A stretch of DNA of 64,000 nucleotides from CBCXVS01 sp965178525 (GTDB lineage: Bacteria > Tectomicrobia > Entotheonellia > Entotheonellales > Entotheonellaceae): the NCBI GenBank assembly GCA_965178525.1, contig CBCXVS010000004.1, forward strand, positions 1 to 64,000. The letters are read 5' to 3'. A program made the translations under genes and the position numbers. The notes below the pieces were generated by a model. That model worked only from the letters and a program-made list of their open reading frames with translations. It had not been told where the DNA came from and searched no databases. Shown piece by piece: positions 9,604 through 19,680 of the stretch. How positions within the stretch are numbered: the stretch's first letter is position 1; each line of letters starts with the position of its first letter.

Positions 9604-10805
9604 ATGGCCACGACCGATTGGAAAGCTTTGGAACAGCAATACTACATGCACTGCGCCCAGAGACAACCCATTGTCATCGTCCGGGGTGAAGGCACACGCG
9701 TCTGGGACGAGGATGACAACGGGTACCTGGATTTCACCGCTGGCTGGGCGGTCAACAACCTGGGTCACGCTAACCCCGTGCTGGCGAACGTGATCGCCGA
9801 GCAGGCGCATACATTGGTTCAGACCTCGAATCAGTTCTACACCATCCCACAAATCCAGGCCGCCCAGCTCCTCGTCGAGCAGAGCTGTTTCGACAAAGTC
9901 TTTTTTGGCAACAGTGGCGCCGAAGCCAATGAGGGCGCCATCAAACTCGCGCGCAAGTACGGCACGCTGTATCGCAACGGCGCTTTTGAGATCATCACCG
10001 CGTTGAACTCCTTCCACGGCAGAACGCTGACCACGACAGCCGCAACCGGGCAACCGCACTACCACGCCCCCTACCAGCCTATCCCGGCGGGGTTTCCTGC
10101 CGTGCCCTTCAATGATATCGACGCCATCAAAGCCGCCACCACGGAACAGACCGTTGCCATCATGATCGAGCCCGTGCAAGGCGAGGGCGGTGTGCACGTT
10201 CCTTCCCAGAACTATATGGAAAGCGTCAGGCAGTGGTGTGATAGCCAGGGACTGCTGCTGATCTTCGATGAGATCCAAACCGGTATTGGCCGCCTTGGCA
10301 CCCTCTTTGGCTACCAGGCATTCGGGTCGAACCCGACATCATGACCTTGGCCAAGGGCCTGGGCGGCGGCGTGCCGGTCGGCGCCGTGCTGGCCAAGGAC
10401 CATGCCGCAGTCTTTGTGCCAGGGGACCACGGCTCCACCTTTGGCGGCAACGTCCTAACCTGTGCGGTCGCCCATGCCACGGTGACCTACATTCTCAACC
10501 ATGGCATTTTGACGCATGCCCAGCAGATGGGCGCGTATCCGCAGAGCGGGCTCAAGACGTTGCACACCGCGCATGCCGGCATTGTGGAGGTGCGGGGTAT
10601 GGACCTGCTGTGGGCCATTGAGTTCTCGACAGACATCGCCGCTACCGTCGTCGCAGCCTGCAACGAAGCCGGGCTGTTGTTGAACCCGGTCAGACCCCAT
10701 GCGATTCGCCTCATGCCGCCGTTAACGGTCAGCAAGACGGAAATTGACCAGGCCCTGGAGAAGCTCAGCGCTGTTTTGGAACTAGGACTGAGGGCTGAGG
10801 ACTGA
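9604..10805 (+). pseudogene. argD: Class III aminotransferase (acetylornithine type), one-base frameshift
   Basis: PLP-dependent aminotransferase of the acetylornithine/GABA class: LDFTAGWAVNNLGHANPVL, GNSGAEANEGAIKLARKYG, NSFHGRTLTTTAATGQ, and EPVQGEGGVHV with LIFDEIQTGIGRLG. The frame ends early at 10344. The next frame carries MTLAKGLGGGVPVGAVLAKD with the PLP lysine. Adding one G to the GGG at 10324-10326 restores FGVEPDIMTLAKG, so a homopolymer deletion is likely. AAAGGAG precedes the start. argJ follows 12 bp downstream, supporting a role in ornithine/arginine synthesis. The pair could also serve a special ornithine-derived metabolite. Confidence 0.85.
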
Positions 10806-10817
10806 GGAAGGAGATTA

Positions 10818-12119
10818 ATGATCATGCAACATGTCTACCAAGACCTTGGCATTGCGATCCAACCCGGCCCGGGCGGCAATACAGCCGATGATATCGTCAG
10901 CTTTACGTTGGCGGGGACAAACGAGCAGGTGAGGATCGCCAATGATCTGCGGCACCAACCGGAGGGGATCCGCACCTGCGCCTGCTCGCTTGGTATCAAA
11001 GCCAATGGGCGGCCGGATTTTACAGTCATCACCCTGCCGCAGCCGGGGAAGGCGGCCGCGGTCTTCTCACAAAGCCGCTGTGCGAGTTATTCTGTGTTGC
11101 GCAACCGGGATTGCATCACCGATGGCGCCCTCCAGGCTGTCGCTGTTAACAGTGGCAACGCGAATGTCTTGACGCCCAACGGTATGCAGGATCTGACGCG
11201 CATCGCGCAGCTCCTGGAGGCAGAATTTCACATCCCGGCAGAGCACACCCTCATCTCGCAAACCGGCACCATTGGCGTCCCCTTGCCCATGGCGCTGTTT
11301 GCTGTCGGTATTCCGCACCTCGCCAAGACCTTGCGTGAACGCCATCTCAAGGCCGCCTCGGAAGCGATTCTCACCACCGACAGCGGGCCTAAAGTGGCGT
11401 CCGTTGCCCTTGGCGACATCGTGCTGGCCGGTATCGCCAAAGGCGCTGGCATGGTCGAGCCGAACATGGCGACGATGCTGGCGTATTTTTTCACTAATGC
11501 CCAGCTCGATGCCGCCGTCCTGCAGGAAGCGCTCACCGATGCCGTCAATGCCTCGTTCAATTGTACCAGTATCGATGCGGCGACCAGCACGAGCGATACG
11601 GTGGCTTTGCTCTCAACCGGCGCTCTGCCATTACAGGACAACCAGGCCCTGCATGTTCGTCAAGCGCTTACGGCGATGTCGGTGAAGCTCGCGCGCGACA
11701 TCGTGTCACAAGGCGAAGGCGTCACCAAAATCATGGAAGTCACGGTCGATAGCGATGTCTCCGTCGCCTATTCTCAACGCCTGGCCAAGAACGTTTGTCA
11801 TTCCCCTCTGGTCCAAACCGCCCTGGGTGGCGCTAAACCCAGATGGGGTCCCATCGCCGCGGCCCTGGGCAAACCGGAGCCCGGCTTTACAGACCCCAAG
11901 TTGGCTCCCGACCAACTGGCCATCACGCTACAGTCCCAGCCGATGTATCGGCGCGGACAGCCCGTGTGCTGGGATACCCAAGCGCTCAGCGCCGCCCTAC
12001 GCACGGACACCGTGATTCGCATCGACGTGACGGTCGGCGCTGGCGGTCACCTCGGCCGCGTCTGGAATAGTCTCTCTTACCGGGCCCCCATGCGTCCACG
12101 GCATGCCAGCCAAGCATGA
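10818..12119 (+). CDS. argJ: Glutamate N-acetyltransferase / ornithine acetyltransferase ArgJ, altered C-terminus
   Basis: The Ntn-type self-cleaving transferase signature IAKGAGMVEPNMATMLAYFF is present, with T219 as the nucleophile that becomes the N-terminus of the beta chain. NSGNANVLTP and TIGVPLPM are also typical. AAGGAG precedes the ATG. The last residues do not fit the family: after GRVWNSLSY the usual 'YVxINxxY' ending is missing and the frame runs into the antisense of a sulfatase fragment. The gene was therefore joined to foreign sequence near 12070-12090. Activity is uncertain because the C-terminus contributes to the active site. Confidence 0.88.
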   Translation: MIMQHVYQDLGIAIQPGPGGNTADDIVSFTLAGTNEQVRIANDLRHQPEGIRTCACSLGIKANGRPDFTVITLPQPGKAAAVFSQSRCASYSVLRNRDCITDGALQAVAVNSGNANVLTPNGMQDLTRIAQLLEAEFHIPAEHTLISQTGTIGVPLPMALFAVGIPHLAKTLRERHLKAASEAILTTDSGPKVASVALGDIVLAGIAKGAGMVEPNMATMLAYFFTNAQLDAAVLQEALTDAVNASFNCTSIDAATSTSDTVALLSTGALPLQDNQALHVRQALTAMSVKLARDIVSQGEGVTKIMEVTVDSDVSVAYSQRLAKNVCHSPLVQTALGGAKPRWGPIAAALGKPEPGFTDPKLAPDQLAITLQSQPMYRRGQPVCWDTQALSAALRTDTVIRIDVTVGAGGHLGRVWNSLSYRAPMRPRHASQA

Positions 12120-12489
12120 GAGAACCCAGATGGCGGAAGCGCGGATCCGCATGGGGTGTCGTCTGGGGATCCGGTGTGGTGGTCGTATAGCCGACGAAGG
12201 CAGGCTCGTATCCGATGGCACGCATTTCCAGAGCCAAGTTGGTGAGGCGCATGTCCATCGGTACCGAGTTTCGCACCACGCGGTGATTCATCATGTAAAG
12301 GCCCGTGAGCAAGGAGGCGCGGCCCGGGCCGCAAGGTGCCGCCTGGGTGAAGTGATGGCGAAAGGTGACGCCATCCGCGCAGAGCGCATCGAGATTCGGT
12401 GTGCGAATGCACGCATGACCTAACGCCCCAAGCGTATCGCCCCGCCATTGGTCCACCACGATCAGGAGCACGTTCTTTGCCGCTGTCAC
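11986..12489 (-). pseudogene. Sulfatase, N-terminal fragment
   Basis: Starts KNVLLIVVDQWRGDTLG, with the metal-binding DQ of the alkaline-phosphatase-like sulfatases. It contains CGPGRASLLTG, the C-x-P-x-R formylglycine motif. Homology fades after about 135 residues near 12090, where the frame overlaps the 3' end of argJ on the other strand. A full sulfatase has 450-550 residues, so about three quarters are gone. The GTG at 12489 has GGAGG five bases upstream and is preferred over the GTG at 12495. Confidence 0.8.
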
Positions 12490-12864
12490 GATCACCTCCT
12501 CCGCTTCCGGAACCCCTTGTCCGATTGACGCTCAAACACAGCACGTTTAGATGAAGATGTCGTTAAGTTATCCATTGGCAGAACCATCACAACGCAGGTT
12601 AGTCACCCACCTCCGAGCATCGCATGCAGGTTCTGCAGGGCGACGCAAAGACGTCCTATCGCACGTGACAAATTTCCGTTATGATGAAGCCGACGTGGCC
12701 GAGGCCGCGGTTGACTTCATCCGGAAGTGCGAATAGAGCGCTGCGCATCCGGGTAAAACCATCAGCATCTGCCATAATACGCGCTACACCACACAGTGGA
12801 TTGCGGCCTACAAACCTTCTTCATCAATCCGCAATCCGCAATCTAAAATGCAGAAAGGAAGACC
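12490..12864. other. Non-coding stretch, about 370 bp
   Basis: No gene, repeat or RNA structure could be supported. It lies between the divergent sulfatase fragment and the SMP-30 gene. AAAGGAAG just before 12865 is the ribosome binding site of the latter. Confidence 0.4.
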
Positions 12865-13813
12865 ATGCAGCAGGTGGATCGACCCTGGGATGGCACGCCC
12901 GTGCGCTACCCCGACCCCGCCATCGACATCCTCGATGCGCGCTTTGCCCCCTACCGCTTGGGCAACGCCGCCATTGAGCATTTGTGGACCGGCGCGCGGT
13001 GGACCGAAGGTCCCGTGTATTTTGGGGACGGACGCTTTTTGCTCTTCAGCGATATCCCCAATAACCGCATCATGCGCTGGGATGAGAAGACCGGCATGGT
13101 TTCCGTCTTCCGCAGCCCCTCCAACTACAGCAATGGCCACACCCGCGACCGAGTCGGCCGCCTCGTCTCCTGCGAGCATCTCACGCGTCGTGTTACCCGC
13201 ACCGAGCACGATGGCTCTCTCACCGTGCTCATCGACACGTTTGAAGGCCGGCGCCTGAACGCGCCCAACGATGTCGTGATCGGCTCGGACGGTAGCATCT
13301 GGTTCACCGACCCAGGCTACGGCATTCTTTTCACGTACGAGAGACACCAGTCGGAATTCGAGTTGCCCACGCGAGTCTACCGCATCGACCCGCATACGGG
13401 CCACGCAACGGTCGTCACCGATGCACTCGACCGGCCGAATGGTTTGTGTTTTTCCCCCGACGAGGCCAAGCTCTATATTTCCGACACCGGCGATCCCAAG
13501 AACATTCGTATCTTCGACGTAGACAACGGCAAGCTCCAACACGACCGCGTCTTCGCCGAGATGGCGCCTGCCGCGGCCGACGGTATCCGCTGTGATGTGC
13601 ACGGCAATCTGTGGTCCAGTTCGAGTTGGGGTGGTCCCCTATGACGGAGTTTACTGTTTTACGCCTGGCGGTGATCTGATCGGCCAGATCCACCTCCCGG
13701 AGACGGTGTCCAATCTCTGCTTCGGCAGGCCGAAGAAAAACCGCTTGTTCATGACGGCCAGTCAATCCATCTACGCCGTCTACTTGGAGACGCGAGGCGC
13801 ACAGTGGCCGTAG
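12865..13813 (+). pseudogene. SMP-30/gluconolactonase family lactonase, one-base frameshift
   Basis: Six-bladed propeller of the gluconolactonase/regucalcin family: EGPVYFGDGRFLLFSDIPNN with a metal-binding Glu, APNDVVIGSDGSIWFTDPGYG with the Asn-Asp metal site, and RPNGLCFSPDEAKLYISDTG. The frame stops at 13644 after SSWGGPL and continues in another frame as YDGVYCFTPGGDLIGQI to 13813. Removing one C from the CCCC at about 13635-13638 joins them as GGPYDGVYCF. The lesion is thus a homopolymer insertion or sequencing error. The corrected length of about 315 residues is normal. Probable substrate: a sugar lactone. Confidence 0.85.
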
Positions 13814-14422
13814 GGAAATCAGCACCAAAATGGCGGCATTGCACTGATGCGAGCCATGGCCATCAGACGGCAGTTCGAGCCATTTCTCGCTTGTGGGCGT
13901 CTGGGCAATGATCGAAATCGACCTATAGACACGTAGAACCTACTGCGGCGCTCGCGCTCTCAGTAAACGTAGATCGTCTTATTTTAAGCCTCCGTGAACG
14001 ACTGCTTTTTTCTTGCTCTGCTCCCTCCCACCTAGCATTTCAGGAATGATCCTTTACATACCGATAAGCACCCTAAAGGCTTGGGTGTCTGCCGTAAAAA
14101 TCAGGTTGATGTAGCAAATCCAAAGAATAAACTTTGATATGGCGAACACCTTTTTGGCCACGACTAAAGCCGCACCATTCCTCAAGCTCTACATGGATAT
14201 GGTCTATGAACCTTATGTAAGGAGGAGCTTCCAGCTGTCAAGATTAGTGGCCAAGGACGGTTATTGGTGGCATCGAACAATGACTTGAAAGGCAAGAAGA
14301 GCAACAGAGCAAAGTAGCGTTGCGCTCCTGATTATCTCATGCTGACGGCGCCAATGGCTCTTTCGAGATAACATCACACCATACACACCCTCTCATCAGG
14401 CACACATCATTTGGAGCAAACC
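13814..14422. other. Non-coding stretch, about 610 bp
   Basis: No gene could be recognised. A 49-codon frame at 14139-14288 exists but has no clear ribosome binding site and no known resemblance. An isolated AAGGAGG at 14219-14225 is not followed by a start codon. The final part must hold the promoter of the two-component genes. Confidence 0.4.
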
Positions 14423-16270
14423 ATGCAGACCAAAAACTTTCGCCTGACCCGATACTTCACCCTGACGAGCTTCATTGCGTTTGCCCTGGTAGCGTTGGCT
14501 CTCATGTATTTTGAACGCAACCAGGGGAATTTTTTCCAGCAGGTCCAGGAGCAACAAATCGGGCTCTTCGAGCAAGTCCAGGACAGCTTTGCTAAGCAGC
14601 AGAATGAGTCCGCCCGCCGCGATCTGTTGGCCATCCATGAAAGTGGCAATGTCAACCTGACCCGCTTGTTAGCCAACGACCTGTGGGAAAGGCATTTTTC
14701 ACCCTTCGTCGCTCAGGCCCAGCACATTCCGGTTGATCACTGCAGCGCGATACCACACCTCATGGGCAGCGATGGCAAGCCCCAAGCACCGGCCGAGAAG
14801 AAGATCTGTTTTGCCAATGCCGGCAAGCAAATCATGGCCTTGCCAGCCTTCCAGGCGCTGGATACCAAGATGTTCGACGTGATGAAGAACAGTACAGTCT
14901 TCAAGATCAAAGTGTTTGATCTGAGGGGCATCACTGTCTACTCGTCAGAGCACAACCAGATTGGCGCCGACAAAAGCAATAACGCCGGCTGGCAAAGCGC
15001 GGTCAGCGGCATCCCGGCAAGCGAATTGACTTTCCGTTCCACGTTCAGCGCCTTCGAGGGCGTGGTCGAGAACCGCGACGTGATTTCCAGCTATCTGCCG
15101 GTGCGGGCTCCAGAAAGCGAGCAGATCGTCGGCGTGTTTGAAATCTACTCGGACGTGACACCGTTTCTGCGCCAAATCAAACAGACGTCCGAAGCGATCA
15201 AACAACAGGTCGCCGACACGCAGGCCAAAGTGCAGCAGGCCGCCATAGAGAACCAGGCCAAAGTGGCGCAGGTCTCCAAGCTAGCGCTCGGTGTCGTCGC
15301 CGGGTTGCTTGCGCTGCTCTACGTCATCCTCTTTCTCATTGTGAACCGGGCCCAGGATATCATCAGGAATCAAGAGGAAGAGAACAAAAAGAGCCAGCAA
15401 CGGCTGTCACAAGCAGAGAAGATGGCTTCCCTAGGCCAGATGGTCGCTGGCGTCGCACACCAGCTCAATACGCCCTTGGCCTTCTCCAAAAATAACATCG
15501 AGATGGCCCAAGAAGCGCTTGCCGCATTGGCAATGCCCGTCGAGACCGCCCAAAACCTGGCGAGTTTCGCCAAGGTTGCGCCCGAGCAAGACGCGGTCAC
15601 CTTCGATCTGTCGCAAGTGCGCCAGAAGCTGGAAACAATCGACGCCTTGGACATCGACGTGCAAACCATTACGGACATGCTTGACGACGTGTACAACGGT
15701 GTGGGGCAAATGGCAGAGATGGTGACGCACCTGCGGGATTTTACCCGCCTGGATCAGAGCAAAACACAAAGCGTCGACCTCGCCAACGCCCTGCATTCGG
15801 TCGCCTATATCGCCCGCAGCGTGATACCGAACCGGGTGGAATTGATCGAGGAGTTCGGTGACGTTCCCCAGATCGCATACGACGTCTCACAACTCAACCA
15901 GGTGGTCCTGAACCTCATCAACAACGCCGCGCAGGCGATTTCGGGGGATGGCAAGGTGTGGCTTCGCACACAGGCAACGTCTGAAGGAGACATACAGATC
16001 GAAGTCGCAGACACCGGGGCTGGCATTCCCGCCAACCTATTGCCCAAAATCTTTGACCTGTACTTCACCACCAAGCCGCCGGGAGCCGGCACCGGGATGG
16101 GTTTACACATTGCGAAGGACATCGTGGAGCAATACGGGGGCAGGATCGAGGTGCAAACCCAAGAAGGGCAAGGATCCGTGTTTACGGTGACGTTGCCGGC
16201 TCGGCTTGCGCAACATGGAAACGCTATGATCCCGCAGAGTGGCGAGGATCACCAGGAGCAAAACCAATGA
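14423..16270 (+). CDS. Membrane sensor histidine kinase
   Basis: Order: TM helix at residues about 10-30, a periplasmic sensor region with a dCache/4HB-like part to about 260, and a second TM (LALGVVAGLLALLYVILFLI). A coiled linker (NQEEENKKSQQRLSQAEKMA) follows, then the H-box GVAHQLNTPLA with H346. The ATPase has NQVVLNLINNAAQAI (N-box), ADTGAGIP (G1), FDLYFTTKPPGAGTGMGL (F/G2). The H-x-L-N-T-P form is typical of DctB/NtrB-like kinases. Start at 14423 with GGAG upstream is preferred over the TTG at 14411. It overlaps the response regulator by 4 bp and surely signals to it. Ligand unknown. Confidence 0.92.
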   Translation: MQTKNFRLTRYFTLTSFIAFALVALALMYFERNQGNFFQQVQEQQIGLFEQVQDSFAKQQNESARRDLLAIHESGNVNLTRLLANDLWERHFSPFVAQAQHIPVDHCSAIPHLMGSDGKPQAPAEKKICFANAGKQIMALPAFQALDTKMFDVMKNSTVFKIKVFDLRGITVYSSEHNQIGADKSNNAGWQSAVSGIPASELTFRSTFSAFEGVVENRDVISSYLPVRAPESEQIVGVFEIYSDVTPFLRQIKQTSEAIKQQVADTQAKVQQAAIENQAKVAQVSKLALGVVAGLLALLYVILFLIVNRAQDIIRNQEEENKKSQQRLSQAEKMASLGQMVAGVAHQLNTPLAFSKNNIEMAQEALAALAMPVETAQNLASFAKVAPEQDAVTFDLSQVRQKLETIDALDIDVQTITDMLDDVYNGVGQMAEMVTHLRDFTRLDQSKTQSVDLANALHSVAYIARSVIPNRVELIEEFGDVPQIAYDVSQLNQVVLNLINNAAQAISGDGKVWLRTQATSEGDIQIEVADTGAGIPANLLPKIFDLYFTTKPPGAGTGMGLHIAKDIVEQYGGRIEVQTQEGQGSVFTVTLPARLAQHGNAMIPQSGEDHQEQNQ

Positions 16271-17265
16271 CCCAAGAAAAGAAAGGGCACGTGCTGTGTG
16301 TCGATGACGAGCCCGTGCTTCTCAGAAGCCTGACATGGCTCTTAGAACCGGAATTCCACGTCAAGACGGCCCGAGGGGGAGAAGAGGGCTTGCGGGTGGT
16401 CGAGGACAATGATTTTGACGTGATCATTTCCGACCAACGCATGCCCGGTATGACCGGGGCCGAGTTCTTGGCCCAGGCGAAGGTGATGTCCCCACGTGCG
16501 ATGCGGCTTCTGTTAACCGGGTATTCCGACATGGAGGCGCTCGTGAGTTCGGTGAACGACGGGGAAATCTGGCGCTTCATCCAAAAGCCCTGGAATAAAG
16601 AGGAACTCCGGGACTTAGTAGAAACCGCCGCGCAGGTCGCTAAGGAAAGCGATGGAGCTTCCTTCGAGACTCCGGTCGAGATCGCCGACGCCAGCAACGT
16701 CCTCGTCGTCGGCCAGGACGAGGAACTGCACCTTGCCATCGAGGAAAATCCGGATGCGTATACCCGCATCAGCCACGCCTACAGCCTTTCCCAGGCGGCG
16801 CAAATGCTATCGGAAGAGCGCATTGGCGCCATCGTCTCGGAAGTTAAAAACGGATCAGATGACGTCATACGCTTTATCGCCCTGTTGAAGCAAAAGCGGC
16901 CCGACATCGTCTCAGTGGTGGTGGCGGACGAAACGGACCTCAAACAACTCGTGCGGCTCATCAACGATGGCTAAGTATACCGATACATCCGCAAGTCTTT
17001 CCAGAAAACCTACTTGAAGCATCTTGTCAGCAGTGCCATAGCAAAGCACAGGCAGTTGGCAACAAACCCCGTCATGAGAGAGCGGCATGCCGTGGCGACA
17101 AGCACTGAGAACCTGGAACAGAGTCTCATACAGGAATTGGGGCTTGACGGCGAAGGCGAGAACACGGACCAAGACGGACAAAACCTGCAAGGCGCGAGCA
17201 ACGAGCGACTGGGTTTATGTGGGAAAATCCGTTTGGGCTTCACAAAGTTCTTTGGCCACAGCTGA
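16267..17265 (+). pseudogene. Double-receiver response regulator, interrupted by in-frame TAA
   Basis: First receiver: VLCVDDEP acidic pair, phospho-acceptor D56 in DVIISDQRMPG, Thr in LLLTGYSD, Lys in RFIQKPWN. From about residue 140 a second receiver-like domain follows that lacks the phospho-Asp (GAIVSEVKN). A TAA at 16972-16974 stops it, but the same frame continues as VYRYIRKSFQKTYLKHLVSS to 17265. Receivers of this RpfG/PAS-linked type normally read 'NxGQVYRYI', so CAA to TAA is the likely change. Read through, the protein has 332 residues and no DNA-binding domain, suggesting output by protein contact. Confidence 0.82.
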
Positions 17266-17393
17266 GCCGAAAGGGATTCAGGGGTCCGGGCAACCGGACC
17301 TCTTAGCGTCTTTTTGGGTACGGAGACCTCTTGACGATCCCCAGACTCACCATTTGGCCACCCCAACCATCCAGGCAACAGAAATCCGGACGG

Positions 17394-17771
17394 TCAGAAT
17401 AGATCGAGCTGTTGCTGCTCCGCATTGTGGAACAACGCAAACCCATGAGCCGCGGCCCAGGCAGGATCAGGCCCTTGCCAGCCAAAGCGCCGCAAGTCGG
17501 TACCGCCTTTGACATTAAAGACGACCCCCTCCTGCTCAAGCAACTGTTGCTGGCGTGGCCCGGTACTGACCTTGCCCTGCGCGTTGATGACCCGCTGCCA
17601 GGGGACCGGGGAACTGGGCTGACCATTGCGCAAGGCGGCCATCGCATCGCCCACCTGCCGGGCGGTCACCGCGTCCCCAACCACCATGGCCACTTGCCCA
17701 TAGGTTGCAACACGCCCGTGGGGTATTTGCCGGACCACATCGTAGATACAGTGATAAAGCGGATCGGACAT
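17394..17771 (-). CDS. Alkyltransferase-like protein (MGMT-family, no active-site Cys)
   Basis: A compact O6-alkylguanine-DNA-alkyltransferase C-terminal domain: IYDVVRQIPHGRVATYGQVA (helix-turn-helix with the Arg finger), then GDAMAALRNG and PVPWQRVINAQGKVS. Where true methyltransferases have PCHR, this has PWQR, as in the ATL proteins that flag alkylated bases for nucleotide excision repair. The C-terminal extension to 125 residues is slightly long. Start set at the Met of MSDPLYHC. Confidence 0.85.
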   Translation of the reverse strand: MSDPLYHCIYDVVRQIPHGRVATYGQVAMVVGDAVTARQVGDAMAALRNGQPSSPVPWQRVINAQGKVSTGPRQQQLLEQEGVVFNVKGGTDLRRFGWQGPDPAWAAAHGFALFHNAEQQQLDLF

Positions 17772-17819
17772 AACCATCATCCCGAGTTGGCGACGCCTCA
17801 GGCAGCGCCGCGATCATGC

Positions 17820-18083
17820 CTACGGGCTGGTATCGGTCAGCGTAGAGGGGTTTGCACTCGGATCCGGTGGCGCTTTCTCCACCACCGGATAGCCCAGCTC
17901 ACGCAACCGTGCGACGGTCTGTTGGAGCCGCTGCGGATCGCTAATGGCAATCGTCGATTCAGCAGGTGGCGCGTACCAGCTCTTGGCTTTCGGGTTGGCA
18001 AAAAGCCGTCCGATGATCTGATGCGGCCCCTGAATCTTGCCGGCTTGATAATCGACGTAGAGCGTAGGTTTATCTGCTATCAT
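17820..18083 (-). CDS. Small hypothetical protein (87 aa)
   Basis: Not recognised. A short soluble protein with a Tyr/Pro-containing middle (SWYAPPAESTIAISDP) and a helical segment LQQTVARLRELGYPVVEKAP, followed by a low-complexity Pro/Ser tail. AAGGA lies just before the ATG with a short gap. It lies 48 bp upstream of the alkyltransferase-like gene in the same direction, so the two may share a transcript. The opposite strand is also open across this stretch, which weakens the call. Confidence 0.45.
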   Translation of the reverse strand: MIADKPTLYVDYQAGKIQGPHQIIGRLFANPKAKSWYAPPAESTIAISDPQRLQQTVARLRELGYPVVEKAPPDPSANPSTLTDTSP

Positions 18084-18347
18084 ATTCCTTCAAGACGCCA
18101 CGGCCGGCATCATCAATACTCAGGCCACATCACATCGATTGGCAACGGGAAAATATGTCAGCCATACCATAGCCCTTCTCGAAGGTTCTGTCCAGCATCA
18201 TTGACCACACATCCCGAAGACGGCGGCGCGTGCCACATGCAAAGCGGCATGAGCATTTCGCGCCCGAGTACGCTACTATCTGGGCGATTCACTTGGCTGA
18301 TGTCGTGAACCAGACGCGATCGGGCATGAAAGCCACAAGGAGCACGT

Positions 18348-19562
18348 ATGAAGATCACCAACATCGAGACCTTTATTGTAGGGGCTGGCTGGCGTCCCTG
18401 GACCTTTGTGAAAGTCGAGACGGATGAGGGCGTCACGGGCTGGGGGGAATGCAGCGACGGCAGATCGCCTCACGGCGTTGCCGGCACGATCACCGACCTG
18501 CAACCGCTCCTCACCGGACAAGACCCGCGGGCCTTCGAGGCGCGCTTCTGGGACATGATGCGCGGCACACGCCAGAGCCCTGGCGGCATTGCGGCGAAGG
18601 CGATCGCTGGCGTGGAATGTGCGCTACTCGATATCAAAGCCAAAGCCCTAGGCATCTCCGTGACCGAGCTGTTCGGCGGCCCTATCCGCCGTAGCGTTCG
18701 GGTCTACTGGTCACACTGCGGCTCATCCAGAGTGCGCCATCCTGAACTGCTCGGCACGCCTCCCATCGAGACCTGGAACGACATTACGGCGCTGGGCAAA
18801 GAGGTCGTGGCGCGCGGCTTCACGGCCTTCAAGACGAACGTCGTCATGCCTGGCAAAGGGGGGACCTGGTATAGTGGCTTCGACGGGTTGATGGGCCCTA
18901 ACGACGAGTATGTGCCCAACTGGCTGCTGCGGCATATCGAAACGCTCATCGGCACCTTCCGCGATGCGGTGGGTCCGGACTGCGATATCAATCTGGACCT
19001 CAACTTCCACTTCAAACCCGAGGCGTGCATACGTATCGCCCAGGTTCTAGAACCTTTTAACATGCACTGGCTGGAGATCGACCGATACGACCCCGATGCG
19101 CTGTTGCAAATTAAGCAGTCCACCAGCACAAAGATCTGCACCGGCGAAAACCTATTCTACATGCACGACTACCTCCCCTACTTCGAGCGTCACGCTGCTG
19201 ACGTCTTCATGATCGATGTGCCCTGGAACGGCTTCGCCCCGTCCAAAAAGATCGGGGACTTGGCGGAGGTCTATCAATTGAATGTGGCGCCACATAACTA
19301 CTATAGTCATCTCGCGTCCTTGACCAGTGCGAGTTTGTGCGCGGTGCTGCCCAACGTCCGCATCATGGAGATCGACATCGACGATGTCCCCTGGAAGGAT
19401 GAGCTGACGACCGCCGTACCGGAGATCAAAGATGGGTACATGACCATCCCCACAGGTCCGGGCTGGGGTGCTGACATCAACGAAGAGGTGGCCAGAGTGC
19501 ACCCTTGGAACGCCGCCCAGGTCGGTTACTCGAAAACCACGCCGCCGCCAAGAAGTTTCTGA
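18348..19562 (+). CDS. Enolase-superfamily (mandelate racemase/muconate lactonizing) enzyme
   Basis: The capping domain occupies residues 1-120. In the barrel, K162 (FTAFKTN) stands at the catalytic lysine strand, and the metal ligands are D217 (INLDLNF), E243 (WLEIDRYD) and E267 (CTGENLF). A His in VAPHNYYSHL fits the strand-7 acid/base. This layout suits sugar-acid dehydratases such as galactonate dehydratase-like enzymes. AAGGAG precedes the ATG. It faces a GMC oxidoreductase across a short gap that contains the 74-bp repeat. Confidence 0.9.
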   Translation: MKITNIETFIVGAGWRPWTFVKVETDEGVTGWGECSDGRSPHGVAGTITDLQPLLTGQDPRAFEARFWDMMRGTRQSPGGIAAKAIAGVECALLDIKAKALGISVTELFGGPIRRSVRVYWSHCGSSRVRHPELLGTPPIETWNDITALGKEVVARGFTAFKTNVVMPGKGGTWYSGFDGLMGPNDEYVPNWLLRHIETLIGTFRDAVGPDCDINLDLNFHFKPEACIRIAQVLEPFNMHWLEIDRYDPDALLQIKQSTSTKICTGENLFYMHDYLPYFERHAADVFMIDVPWNGFAPSKKIGDLAEVYQLNVAPHNYYSHLASLTSASLCAVLPNVRIMEIDIDDVPWKDELTTAVPEIKDGYMTIPTGPGWGADINEEVARVHPWNAAQVGYSKTTPPPRSF

Positions 19563-19606
19563 CCCTGCTCCAGCGGGGCAGCTGTATGGCTGCCCCGGCC
19601 TCCGTT

Positions 19607-19680
19607 TAAGCGCCCGAACAGAATTAAATTCATATTTTTCCTCTGGAAAAACGATGTAGCTAATTTTGTCCACGAACTTA
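19607..19680. repeat. 74-bp MITE-like element, copy 1
   Basis: Shares the whole 74 bp with 30828-30901, differing at about ten positions. The ends are inverted repeats: TAAGCGCCCGAACAGAATTA at the left against the reverse complement of TAATTTTGTCCACGAACTTA at the right. It has no coding capacity. The last three bases (19678-19680) are the stop codon of the convergent GMC oxidoreductase gene. The long hairpin could also act as a bidirectional terminator between the two convergent genes. Confidence 0.75.

Noticed and set aside
14139..14288. 49-codon frame in the gap before the histidine kinase gene
   Set aside because: No ribosome binding site, no known resemblance, length within chance expectation.
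17412..18308. Plus-strand 298-codon open frame
   Set aside because: Antisense to the alkyltransferase-like gene; no recognisable domain and high Arg/Pro content.
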